Below are positions 1 to 5,063 of a stretch of DNA of 6,850 nt, in pieces; within the stretch, counting starts at the first letter, position 1, and each line of letters opens with the position of its first letter. The translations under genes and the position numbers were made by a program. The stretch comes from an uncultured Elusimicrobia bacterium (GTDB lineage: Bacteria; Elusimicrobiota; Elusimicrobia; UBA1565; UBA9628), in assembly GCA_903874575.1 (NCBI GenBank), contig CAIQSZ010000234.1, forward strand, positions 1 to 6,850, read 5' to 3'. The notes under the pieces are model-generated. The model was not told the DNA's origin. It did not search any database and saw only the letters and a list, made by a program, of their open reading frames with translations.

Positions 1-799
1 CGAGGGCGCGGCGGCGTCGGCGCTGGCCGGCTTCGGCTTCGCGCTGGCGTGGGCCGCCCGCGAGGACAGCTTGGTGTTTTCCGCGGCGGCCGTGGCCTAC
101 CTGCTGGTGCACCGCCGCGAGCGGCTGGCGGCGTTCCTGGCGGGGGCCGTCGCGCCCGTCGCGCTCAACCTGGCGTATTGGCGGTACTACACGGGCGCGT
201 TCCAGCCGCCGTACTACGCGCTCCAGGCCAATATGTTCGTCCGCTTCGACCCCGGCGCGGCGGCCGGGATGCTGTTCAGCCCCTCGCGCGGTTTTTTGTT
301 CTATTTCCCGGCGGCGGCGTTCGGCGCGTGGGGCGCGTGGAAGGCGATGCGCTCTCCCTCGGGGCGCTGGGCGTTCTATTTTATGGGCGCCTGCGCCGCG
401 ACGTGGGCGGCGTTTTCCATGCGCACCTCGTGGACGGCGGGCAACAGCTACGGCGACCGCTACTTCGCGGTGGTCTGCCTGGCGCTGGCTTTTTTCTGCG
501 CGGAGCTGGAAAGCGACATCCGCGGCTCGGCCGCGCGGCGGGCCGCCTGGAGCGCGGTCTTCGCCTATCAGGTGCTGGTGCACGCGGTCGGGGCGAACTT
601 CCAATGGCCGGGCTACCGGCAGACGCTGGACGAGCAGGCCGCCGCGGCATGGGACCTGGGCGTGTTCCCGCCGGTCGTCGTGTTCCGCGACGGCGGTCCC
701 ATCGACCGCACGCCGATGCCGTGGCGCCCGCTTTACGGCGCCGTTCTGCTGGCCGCCGCGTTCGTGCCCGCGTGGCGCTGGTCGCGCCGCCGGGTCTGA
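1..799 (+). CDS. Polytopic membrane protein, GT-C/family-39-like glycosyltransferase relative (5' partial)
   Basis: The frame is open from base 2, so the true start lies left of the window; 265 C-terminal residues are visible. A TTG at 71 is a codon inside the protein (EDSLVF), not a likely start. Hydrophobic stretches lie near visible residues 24-37, 41-60, 88-112, 123-141, 155-167, 182-197 and 244-260, so this is a multi-pass inner-membrane protein. Two landmarks, LFSPSRGFLFYFP (91-103) and WTAGNSYGDRYF (144-155), resemble the SPSRG...YSP and W.GG.S.GPRY patterns I recall from large GT39/ArnT-like membrane proteins that use polyprenyl-phosphate sugars. The N-terminal catalytic loop (acidic residues in the first periplasmic loop) is not in the window, so enzyme activity cannot be judged. 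The protein ends in a basic tail (RWSRRRV). It is very GC-rich and is separated by only 10 bp from the convergent SGNH hydrolase gene. Family assignment is inference; it could be an inactive or uncharacterised membrane protein. Confidence 0.6.
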   Translation, partial: EGAAASALAGFGFALAWAAREDSLVFSAAAVAYLLVHRRERLAAFLAGAVAPVALNLAYWRYYTGAFQPPYYALQANMFVRFDPGAAAGMLFSPSRGFLFYFPAAAFGAWGAWKAMRSPSGRWAFYFMGACAATWAAFSMRTSWTAGNSYGDRYFAVVCLALAFFCAELESDIRGSAARRAAWSAVFAYQVLVHAVGANFQWPGYRQTLDEQAAAAWDLGVFPPVVVFRDGGPIDRTPMPWRPLYGAVLLAAAFVPAWRWSRRRV

Positions 800-809
800 C
801 GGGCGCGGG

Positions 810-1979
810 TCATTTCGGGACGGACCGGCAGAGACGTTCGGCCAGGGCCTCCCCCGCGACGCGGTGGCCCTCCTCGTTCCAGTGGCCTTCGCCCAGCCGC
901 GAGGTGGTGAAGCCGTGCAGGAAGGCCTTGTGCCTCTCGGCGTACGCCCGCAGGCTGGGGCCCAGCGCCAGGAAATCCAAGCGTTCGCGCCGCGCCAGGG
1001 CGCCCAGGCGTTTATCCTGATAGGACAGGTCCACGTTTCGGCCGACGAGAGCGGCCTTGCGGGCGGCCGGGTCCGGATGGACCTGGATGCCCGTGGTCAG
1101 GGTCGCCAGGAAGAACCTCGCGCCGCCGGCCTCGACCTCCTTGCGCATTTCGACGATGAGGGCCTCGGTGTCGCGCCAGGCCTCGATCCATACGGGCGTC
1201 GTCGGCGCGGCGTAAATCCCGGCGTTGAGGCCGGCCTCCACGCGGCCGTCCTTGGGCGCCGCGGCGGCCCGCAGAGCGATCTGTCGCCGCGTTTTCCACC
1301 GGTTGATCAGCTGCAGTATCCGGCAACGGGCCGACAGCGTCCAATAGGTCCGCCACAGCGCTCCCGTCTTGCGCTTGTAGACCGGGTCCCGGAGGAACGA
1401 GTCGTCCAGTTCCAGCTTCCCGTCCCGCGCGGAAAAGAAAGGCCTCAAGTGATCGGCTTCGAGCGTCTTGGAATTGTTGATGAGGTCGTTGGCCGTGGTG
1501 AAGGCGAGCAGGACCATGTCCGGCGAGTAGCGCCAAACGCGGCGCCTCAGCGTCATCAACTCCTGGCCCGTGCCGTATCCCGAGACGCCGAAATTGATCA
1601 CCTCGACCTTCTTGGCGCCGAACGCCTTGCAGGCGTTGAGCCTCTCCTCCATGACCGCCCAGAACGTCTTCTCGATGGGCACCGCCAGGCCTTCGGCGAA
1701 CGAGTCGCCCAGGACGGCGATCCGGAAGGTGTCCGCGGGCTTATCCTCGGCGTGCTCCCGGTCGCGCAGGCCGTCGGAGTTGATCTTGATGTAGATCGGC
1801 GGGGCTTCCTGGTTCAGCCAGCCTTCGGCTCCGGCGCGCAGCTTGGCTCCGGTGAAATCGTCGTAGGCGTAGAACATCGGATAGCCGAAGCCGATCGCGC
1901 GCAGTCCCGCCTCGGCCGCGCCGAGCGCGAGCGCGAAGCCGATCGCGCTCGCGGCGAGAGCCTGCCATCGGTTGCTCAT
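810..1979 (-). CDS. Membrane-anchored SGNH/GDSL-type hydrolase
   Basis: A 389-residue protein with an N-terminal hydrophobic segment (about residues 6-26), likely an uncleaved anchor or signal peptide that places the enzyme outside the inner membrane. The SGNH blocks are visible: the nucleophile motif VLGDSFAEG with Ser93, block II NFGVSGYGTGQE (129-140), block III TTANDLINNS with Asn164, and a C-terminal block GEGHWNEEGH with His366. The family acts as serine esterases or O-acetyl transferases/esterases, often on cell-surface glycans; the substrate here is unknown. In related proteins I recall an Asp two residues before the catalytic His (DGHWN); here it is Glu364. Block III has Ala where Gly is common (GND). 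The ATG at 1979 is the first plausible in-frame start and sits directly before the anchor. No strong Shine-Dalgarno is seen; an AGAGGA lies about 20 nt upstream, too far for normal spacing. Its promoter should lie in 1980-2051 or further upstream. Family call is firm, substrate unknown. Confidence 0.9.
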   Translation of the reverse strand: MSNRWQALAASAIGFALALGAAEAGLRAIGFGYPMFYAYDDFTGAKLRAGAEGWLNQEAPPIYIKINSDGLRDREHAEDKPADTFRIAVLGDSFAEGLAVPIEKTFWAVMEERLNACKAFGAKKVEVINFGVSGYGTGQELMTLRRRVWRYSPDMVLLAFTTANDLINNSKTLEADHLRPFFSARDGKLELDDSFLRDPVYKRKTGALWRTYWTLSARCRILQLINRWKTRRQIALRAAAAPKDGRVEAGLNAGIYAAPTTPVWIEAWRDTEALIVEMRKEVEAGGARFFLATLTTGIQVHPDPAARKAALVGRNVDLSYQDKRLGALARRERLDFLALGPSLRAYAERHKAFLHGFTTSRLGEGHWNEEGHRVAGEALAERLCRSVPK

Positions 1980-2051
1980 GAGATCATGCTCGCAAGTTAG
2001 GTCCTCTGCCCGCCGACATTATCACATTATCTGGTGGAAGCAGACGTCGAA
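1980..2051 (-). promoter_or_regulatory. Leader/possible promoter region of the SGNH hydrolase gene with an 8-bp tandem repeat
   Basis: A 72-bp gap separates the stop of the methyltransferase gene from the start of the hydrolase gene, both leftward. Read on the minus strand it contains GATAATGT twice in tandem (plus-strand ACATTATC at 2016-2023 and 2024-2031). Each copy includes GATAAT, which matches five of six bases of the sigma-70 -10 hexamer. No convincing -35 hexamer is seen at 16-18 bp from either copy, so the promoter call is weak. Read-through from the methyltransferase gene is also possible, since no terminator is visible between the genes. Confidence 0.35.
2016..2031. repeat. Perfect tandem direct repeat, 2 x 8 bp (ACATTATC)
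   Basis: ACATTATC occurs at 2016-2023 and again at 2024-2031 with no spacer. It lies between two genes, 37-52 bp upstream of the hydrolase start. Only two copies exist, so this may be chance, a duplicated -10 element or a direct-repeat protein-binding site. Confidence 0.6.
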
Positions 2052-2660
2052 TCACCGTGCGTCGGCGGACTTCAGGATCCAGGCAGCCGCCATCCCCTCC
2101 AGCAACTCGATCTTTCGAAACGGACGTTTCTCCCGCCGGAAGAGAGATTCGTCGACCGTCCGTCCGGAGCGCACGAACAACCAGACTAGGAACTGGAGGC
2201 GACCCCTGATCCGGCCGTCGAACAGGGCGCGGACGCCCGTCCGCCAGTTGAAGCCATTCCCCGCTTCAATGACCAGAAGAAGCCCGCCGGGTCGGACGAG
2301 CCGTTCGAGCTGACCTAAGACCAACTCGGGATTCGGGATGACGACGAGCAGCGACGAGGCCGAAACCACGCTCGCCTTGGCGCCTTCCGCGACGAGTCCG
2401 TCGAGACCGCGGACGATGTACGTCTCGTTTCCCGCCGATAGAGACCGGGCGGCGTCGATCATGTGACGACTGATATCCACCCCGGTTACGGCATACCCTC
2501 GGCGTGCCGCAAGCCGCGAAAGAAGCCCCGGGCCGCAGCCGACGTCGAGCCAATCGCGCGTCTCTTGCTGGCCGACGGCCTCCACGGCGCGTTCATGGAA
2601 TTCCGTGTAAAATTCCGCCGACTGCGCCCAAGAAAGCAGCCAAGCGCCGAACGCGCTCAT
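2052..2660 (-). CDS. Class I SAM-dependent methyltransferase (Methyltransf_11-like)
   Basis: A 202-residue soluble protein with a Rossmann-type SAM fold. Motif I is WLDVGCGPGLLSRL (residues 37-50) with the glycine-rich SAM loop. The acidic residue after strand 2 is Asp62 in VTGVDIS, a motif IV-like strand follows (SVVSASSLLVVIPNPE, 97-112), and the post-motif LVRPGGLLLVIE (121-132) is typical of methyltransferase type 11 domains. Substrate is unknown. The frame stays open upstream to 2795, but I chose the ATG at 2658-2660 because it forms an ATGA overlap with the stop of the upstream membrane-protein gene. That start gives a normal-length protein and avoids a 45-residue, low-complexity extension overlapping that gene. 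The overlap implies translational coupling; no strong separate ribosome site is visible. The C-terminal third (about 138-202) contains a basic, aromatic-rich segment and may form the substrate cap. The family is near certain, the small-molecule or protein target is not. Confidence 0.95.
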   Translation of the reverse strand: MSAFGAWLLSWAQSAEFYTEFHERAVEAVGQQETRDWLDVGCGPGLLSRLAARRGYAVTGVDISRHMIDAARSLSAGNETYIVRGLDGLVAEGAKASVVSASSLLVVIPNPELVLGQLERLVRPGGLLLVIEAGNGFNWRTGVRALFDGRIRGRLQFLVWLFVRSGRTVDESLFRREKRPFRKIELLEGMAAAWILKSADAR

Positions 2661-3079
2661 GGCTCTAAAGGACGGGTCCAGGGTGTTCGATTGCCTGCGA
2701 GAAGGGCAAGCCAGAGCAGCGGGAAGATTACGGCCGTCGGCACCTGCATCAACGTGATGTCTCCCTTCGACAGATGGAACACGGTCAATATCCAATCAAT
2801 CGCCTGGACGAAGATCATCGTCTGTATCCAAGCGCGGTGTTCATAGGGGTTGCGTGCGGCAAGCAACAGGCCGAACCCGTAGCCGATGAACCGCGCCGCC
2901 ATCATCCCCAGCAGCCAGTCCGACCAACCCGGCGCAGGGGGGAAGCCGAAGAGTCTTGCGGTCGCGGCCGGCGCGAACAGAAAGACGGCGCCGAATCCAA
3001 ACTGGACCACGGCGATGAAACGGCAAGTGAATCGTACCCGGGCGTATTGAGCGGCGTTCGTCGGCGTAGTGGCGTTCAT
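2657..3079 (-). CDS. Small four-helix integral membrane protein, function unknown
   Basis: A 140-residue protein that I cannot assign to a named family. Four hydrophobic segments are apparent at about residues 20-42, 55-75, 85-102 and 111-128, with a short hydrophilic N-terminus and a Pro/Arg-rich C-terminal tail. Landmarks are LLGMMAARFIGYGFG (56-70), which has an Ala-Arg-Phe in the membrane near a Gly-rich helix, and RNPYEHRAWIQ (76-86) in the loop between helices 2 and 3. Size and layout recall small DoxX- or DUF4345-like membrane proteins, but this is an impression only. It is the first gene of a two-gene leftward unit with a SAM methyltransferase (4-nt overlap) and is divergent from an HxlR-type regulator. 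It is therefore probably a direct regulatory target. The ATG at 3077-3079 is preceded by no clear Shine-Dalgarno but by a tiny upstream reading frame whose stop overlaps this start. Confidence 0.8.
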   Translation of the reverse strand: MNATTPTNAAQYARVRFTCRFIAVVQFGFGAVFLFAPAATARLFGFPPAPGWSDWLLGMMAARFIGYGFGLLLAARNPYEHRAWIQTMIFVQAIDWILTVFHLSKGDITLMQVPTAVIFPLLWLALLAGNRTPWTRPLEP

Positions 3080-3102
3080 GGTTTCGCCATCATACCAGCC
3101 AT
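3076..3102 (-). other. Possible 8-codon upstream reading frame (MAGMMAKP)
   Basis: On the minus strand an ATG at 3100-3102 opens an 8-codon frame, MAGMMAKP, ending in a TGA at 3076-3078 that overlaps the ATG of the four-helix membrane-protein gene by two bases. A -10-like TACAAT (3110-3115) ends 7 nt before this ATG, so a transcript from it would start at or very near the ATG and be almost leaderless. Termination at the TGA could hand ribosomes to the downstream ATG, which lacks a good Shine-Dalgarno. A frame this short can arise by chance. Confidence 0.25.
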
Positions 3103-3107
3103 GGTAT
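3092..3107. promoter_or_regulatory. Inverted repeat ATACCA-N4-TGGTAT, candidate operator
   Basis: ATACCA (3092-3097) and TGGTAT (3102-3107) form perfect 6-bp arms around GCCA. The dyad lies immediately downstream of the candidate leftward -10, overlapping the predicted transcription start. Dimeric winged-helix regulators such as HxlR proteins bind dyads, so occupancy here would block the leftward promoter. Binding is inferred, not shown. Confidence 0.4.
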
Positions 3108-3109
3108 CT

Positions 3110-3115
3110 ATTGTA
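3110..3115 (-). promoter_or_regulatory. Candidate -10 element for the membrane protein/methyltransferase unit
   Basis: The minus-strand hexamer TACAAT matches five of six bases of TATAAT and lies about 31 bp upstream of the annotated membrane-protein start, in the most AT-rich part of the window. At 16-17 bp spacing the -35 position reads GGTATT or AGGTAT, a poor match, so an activator or non-canonical recognition may be needed. The element is flanked on each side by an inverted repeat. Confidence 0.45.
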
Positions 3116-3116
3116 A

Positions 3117-3141
3117 AGTAGGCACTAATTTAATACCTACT
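3117..3141. promoter_or_regulatory. Inverted repeat AGTAGG-N13-CCTACT, candidate HxlR operator
   Basis: AGTAGG (3117-3122) and CCTACT (3136-3141) are perfect 6-bp arms separated by 13 AT-rich bases. The inner arms are just under two helical turns apart, a geometry suited to a dimeric winged-helix protein. The site lies between the two divergent genes, ending 7 bp before the regulator ATG and covering the -35 area of the leftward promoter. It could thus control both directions. TACTAT (3138-3143) within it is also a weak -10-like hexamer for the regulator gene, which would make that mRNA leaderless. Confidence 0.45.
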
Positions 3142-3148
3142 ATCTTTA

Positions 3149-3466
3149 ATGAAACATAAAGAGACCTCCTGCGCTCCCGATTGCCCGGTTCAAAAGACGG
3201 CAGACCTAATGGGGGGGAAATGGACCATGCTCATCGTCAGGGACCTCCTTTCCGGCCCGAAACGCTACTCCCAACTCCGCGTCTCCGTCGGCGAGATCAG
3301 CCCCCGAATTCTAGCCTCCCGGCTGAAGCATCTCGCCAAGGCGGGCGTCGTCCTCAGGAAGGTCTTCCCGACGGTTCCTCCTCAGACGGAGTATCGGTTG
3401 ACGGAGCGCGGGAAGGGTCTGAAGCCCATCATCGAGGCGATGGCGCGATTCGGCTCGCGATTATAG
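3149..3466 (+). CDS. HxlR-family winged-helix transcriptional regulator with conserved N-terminal Cys
   Basis: A 105-residue protein with the full HxlR (YodB/HypR-type) layout. It has an N-terminal CPVQKTADLMGGKWTMLI block (12-29), a helix-turn-helix ending in SPRILASRLKHLAKAGVV (51-68), and the wing VPPQTEYRLTERGKGL (76-91). A C-terminal dimerisation helix, IIEAMARFG, closes the protein. Cys12 before Pro sits where family members such as HypR and YodB carry the conserved redox-sensing cysteine; Cys8 is additional. The protein likely binds DNA as a dimer and responds to oxidants or electrophiles (inference). It is divergent from the membrane protein/methyltransferase pair, with operator-like dyads between them. 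The ATG at 3149 is chosen because it gives a family-standard N-terminus. No Shine-Dalgarno is visible (the preceding bases read TATCTTTA), so initiation may be leaderless. A run of seven G at 3211-3217 encodes the conserved Gly-Gly. The C-terminus is at the short end for the family. Confidence 0.95.
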   Translation: MKHKETSCAPDCPVQKTADLMGGKWTMLIVRDLLSGPKRYSQLRVSVGEISPRILASRLKHLAKAGVVLRKVFPTVPPQTEYRLTERGKGLKPIIEAMARFGSRL

Positions 3467-3600
3467 CCGGCGCGGTAGACGCTGTCCGGCAACAGAAGAT
3501 CGTGGATCCACTCGGCATGGACGAAGCGATGGTCTCCGAGATACTCGGACGGCTTGGAAAACTCGATCGCCAGGGAACCGCATCCTGAAGACGGTCGTGC
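3467..3600 (-). pseudogene. Possible unassigned gene remnant in convergent intergenic region
   Basis: The minus strand carries an open frame whose central part reads like real protein (for example EFSKPSEYLGDHRF and AEWIHDLLLPDSVYRAGY), with mostly G or C in third codon positions. It has no credible start; the frame degenerates into Arg/Pro-rich sequence upstream and runs antisense into the regulator gene downstream. The plus strand, in a codon-aligned frame, is also protein-like (DPLGMDEAMVSEILGRLGK) up to a TGA at 3586-3588, so the coding strand is ambiguous. I do not recognise either translation. It may be a decayed or truncated gene fragment, or chance open frames in GC-rich DNA. Confidence 0.3.
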
Positions 3601-3605
3601 GGTTC
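3575..3605. repeat. Perfect 8-bp inverted repeat GAACCGCA-N15-TGCGGTTC
   Basis: Arms at 3575-3582 and 3598-3605 are perfect complements around a 15-nt loop and could form an RNA hairpin on either strand. It lies between the convergent ends of the regulator gene and the outer-membrane factor gene, where a bidirectional terminator would be expected. Neither side has a T-run, so it is not a canonical intrinsic terminator. It also marks the edge of the possible gene remnant. Confidence 0.5.
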
Positions 3606-3659
3606 GCCTATTGTCGAGAGGCGGGGGCAACCGGCGGATGCGGCCCAGAGCGCAAAACG

Positions 3660-5063
3660 CTACTTCCAGCCTCCGCCTAAGGCGCCGTAAAGCTGCACAA
3701 GCCAAAGCGCTTCCTGCTGCCGAGCGCCGGCGAGATTCAATTGGGCGGCAAAGAGATTGGTGTCGTTTGTAAGGACCTCAAGATAGCTGCTTCTTCCGTT
3801 GTCGTAGCGCAGACGCGCAAGCCGGACGGATTCCCCGGCGGCGTTGACCTCCTTCTCCTGAGCGCTGCGAATCTCCTTCGATTTCTGGTAAGAAATCAGC
3901 GCGTTGGCGACATCGCGGAAGGCGGTGGCGATCGTCCGCTGGTATGCCAGCGCCATCTCCTGCTTCGTTTCGTTCGCAAGCCTCAGATCATTGCGCAGTT
4001 TCCCGCCCGTAAAGATAGGCAGGCTGATCATGCCCGCCGCCAGCCAATAGCGGCTGTCGGGAGAGAGAAACTTGTCGAATTGGCTCGTCATCGTTCCGCC
4101 GACGCCGGTGAGGCTGAATTGGGGGAAGAACTGCGCGCGCGCCGCGCCGATCCGCGCGTTGGCGGCGATCAATTGCGCCTCCGCGCGTTGTATATCCGGG
4201 CGGCGCGTCAGAAGCTGCGACGGAATGCCGGCGGGGATCTCTTGGGGGTGGGGCGGCTCGGGATTTCCCTTGCCCCTGGAGATCGGGCCGGGGTTGCGTC
4301 CCAGGAGTAAACTGAGGTTATTCTCCTGCTCTCGACTCTGGCGCTCAAGATTCGGCAGGACCGCTTCCGCGGCATAGAGAAGTTGTTCCGCCTGGTGAAC
4401 ATCCGCCATCGTCGTCGAGCCGGCGCTCTCGCGAAGGCTCACCAGCCGCAGCGATTCCCTGCGGGATTCCAGCGTCGCTCGCGTCATGTCGAGCTGATCG
4501 TCCAGCGTTCGCAGCTGAATGTACGCGGTTGCGACCTGAATGACGATCGTGCTCAGGGTCGTCCGTCGCCCCCATTCGGTCGCGAGGAGCTGCGCGCGCG
4601 CCGCTTCGTTCTGCCGCCGGTAAAGCCCCCAAAAATCAAGGTTCCACGCCGCGGAGGCCGTGCCGCCGTAGAATTTGGAGGGCAAGCCGTCCGCGAGCGG
4701 TCCGGAGGGAAGGCCGACCGCGCTGTAGGACGCTCCCCCGTTTAAAGAGGGAAGAGACTGCGACCGCGTGATGCCTCCCTGTGCTTGCTGTTCGAAAACG
4801 CGCTGGGCGGCTATCCGCACGTCGTAATTTCTATCGAGGGCCTCGGTGATCAGCGCCTTTAACGGTTCATCATGGAAGACCTCGAACCACGTGAGGTCTC
4901 CGACGGAGGCTGTCGAAGAGGCGGCCTGATACGAGACGGAGTCGGCGTCGCGGTAAACGGGCGGCGCGTCCACCGCGGGCCGTTTGTAGCGGGGGCCTGC
5001 CGTGCAGCCGGAGAGAACGCCGATGGCCGTCAGGATGCGCGCCGCGGAGATGGAGCGTCTCAT
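3660..5063 (-). CDS. RND/ABC-type outer-membrane efflux lipoprotein (OprM/NodT family)
   Basis: A 467-residue outer-membrane channel subunit of the TolC superfamily. The N-terminus is a lipoprotein signal, with basic MRR, a hydrophobic core and the lipobox LSGC with Cys20. Thr at +2 favours outer-membrane sorting by the E. coli rule. Two OEP repeats follow (about 60-255 and 280-460). Hallmarks are AAWNLDFWGLYRRQ (138-151), a helical hairpin rich in Gln/Glu/Arg, and the family signature LLTRRPDIQRAEAQLIAANA (284-303) continuing to FFPQFSLTG (312-320). Trimers of this family form a beta-barrel with a periplasmic alpha-helical tunnel. The ATG at 5061-5063 overlaps the stop of yhhJ (ATGA), giving operon membership and coupled translation. 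The frame extends upstream to 5666, but that part is antisense-quality, lies inside yhhJ and has no signal peptide. The OprM/NodT group usually serves RND pumps; the context here argues for service to an RbbA/YhhJ ABC exporter. Stop TAG at 3660-3662. Confidence 0.95.
   Translation of the reverse strand: MRRSISAARILTAIGVLSGCTAGPRYKRPAVDAPPVYRDADSVSYQAASSTASVGDLTWFEVFHDEPLKALITEALDRNYDVRIAAQRVFEQQAQGGITRSQSLPSLNGGASYSAVGLPSGPLADGLPSKFYGGTASAAWNLDFWGLYRRQNEAARAQLLATEWGRRTTLSTIVIQVATAYIQLRTLDDQLDMTRATLESRRESLRLVSLRESAGSTTMADVHQAEQLLYAAEAVLPNLERQSREQENNLSLLLGRNPGPISRGKGNPEPPHPQEIPAGIPSQLLTRRPDIQRAEAQLIAANARIGAARAQFFPQFSLTGVGGTMTSQFDKFLSPDSRYWLAAGMISLPIFTGGKLRNDLRLANETKQEMALAYQRTIATAFRDVANALISYQKSKEIRSAQEKEVNAAGESVRLARLRYDNGRSSYLEVLTNDTNLFAAQLNLAGARQQEALWLVQLYGALGGGWK

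Noticed and set aside
800..809. Possible terminator between the convergent genes at the left
   Set aside because: The gap is only 10 bp of GC-rich sequence with no stem-loop and T-run that I can see.
49..1020. Plus-strand open frame of 323 codons overlapping the membrane-protein gene
   Set aside because: Arg/Gly/Ala-rich low-complexity translation in the wrong frame; the overlapping frame has membrane helices and family-like motifs and ends at 799.
864..2000. Long plus-strand open frame (378 codons) opposite the SGNH hydrolase gene
   Set aside because: It is antisense to a gene with clear catalytic motifs, is Arg/Gly/Gln-rich with no recognisable domain, and is a typical GC-driven shadow.
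2661..2795. 45-residue N-terminal extension of the methyltransferase
   Set aside because: It overlaps the membrane-protein gene entirely and has no SAM-fold features; the ATG at 2660 is positioned as a coupled start.
3461..3583. Minus-strand ATG frame of 40 codons ending near the regulator stop
   Set aside because: The translation is Arg/Pro/Val-rich and looks like an out-of-frame reading of the more protein-like neighbouring frame.
3181..3588. Plus-strand frame overlapping the regulator and running past its stop, as a possible frameshifted longer regulator
   Set aside because: The regulator frame is complete through the wing and last helix, and the alternate frame is not HxlR-like within the overlap. 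Only the tail beyond 3466 is kept, as part of the remnant question.
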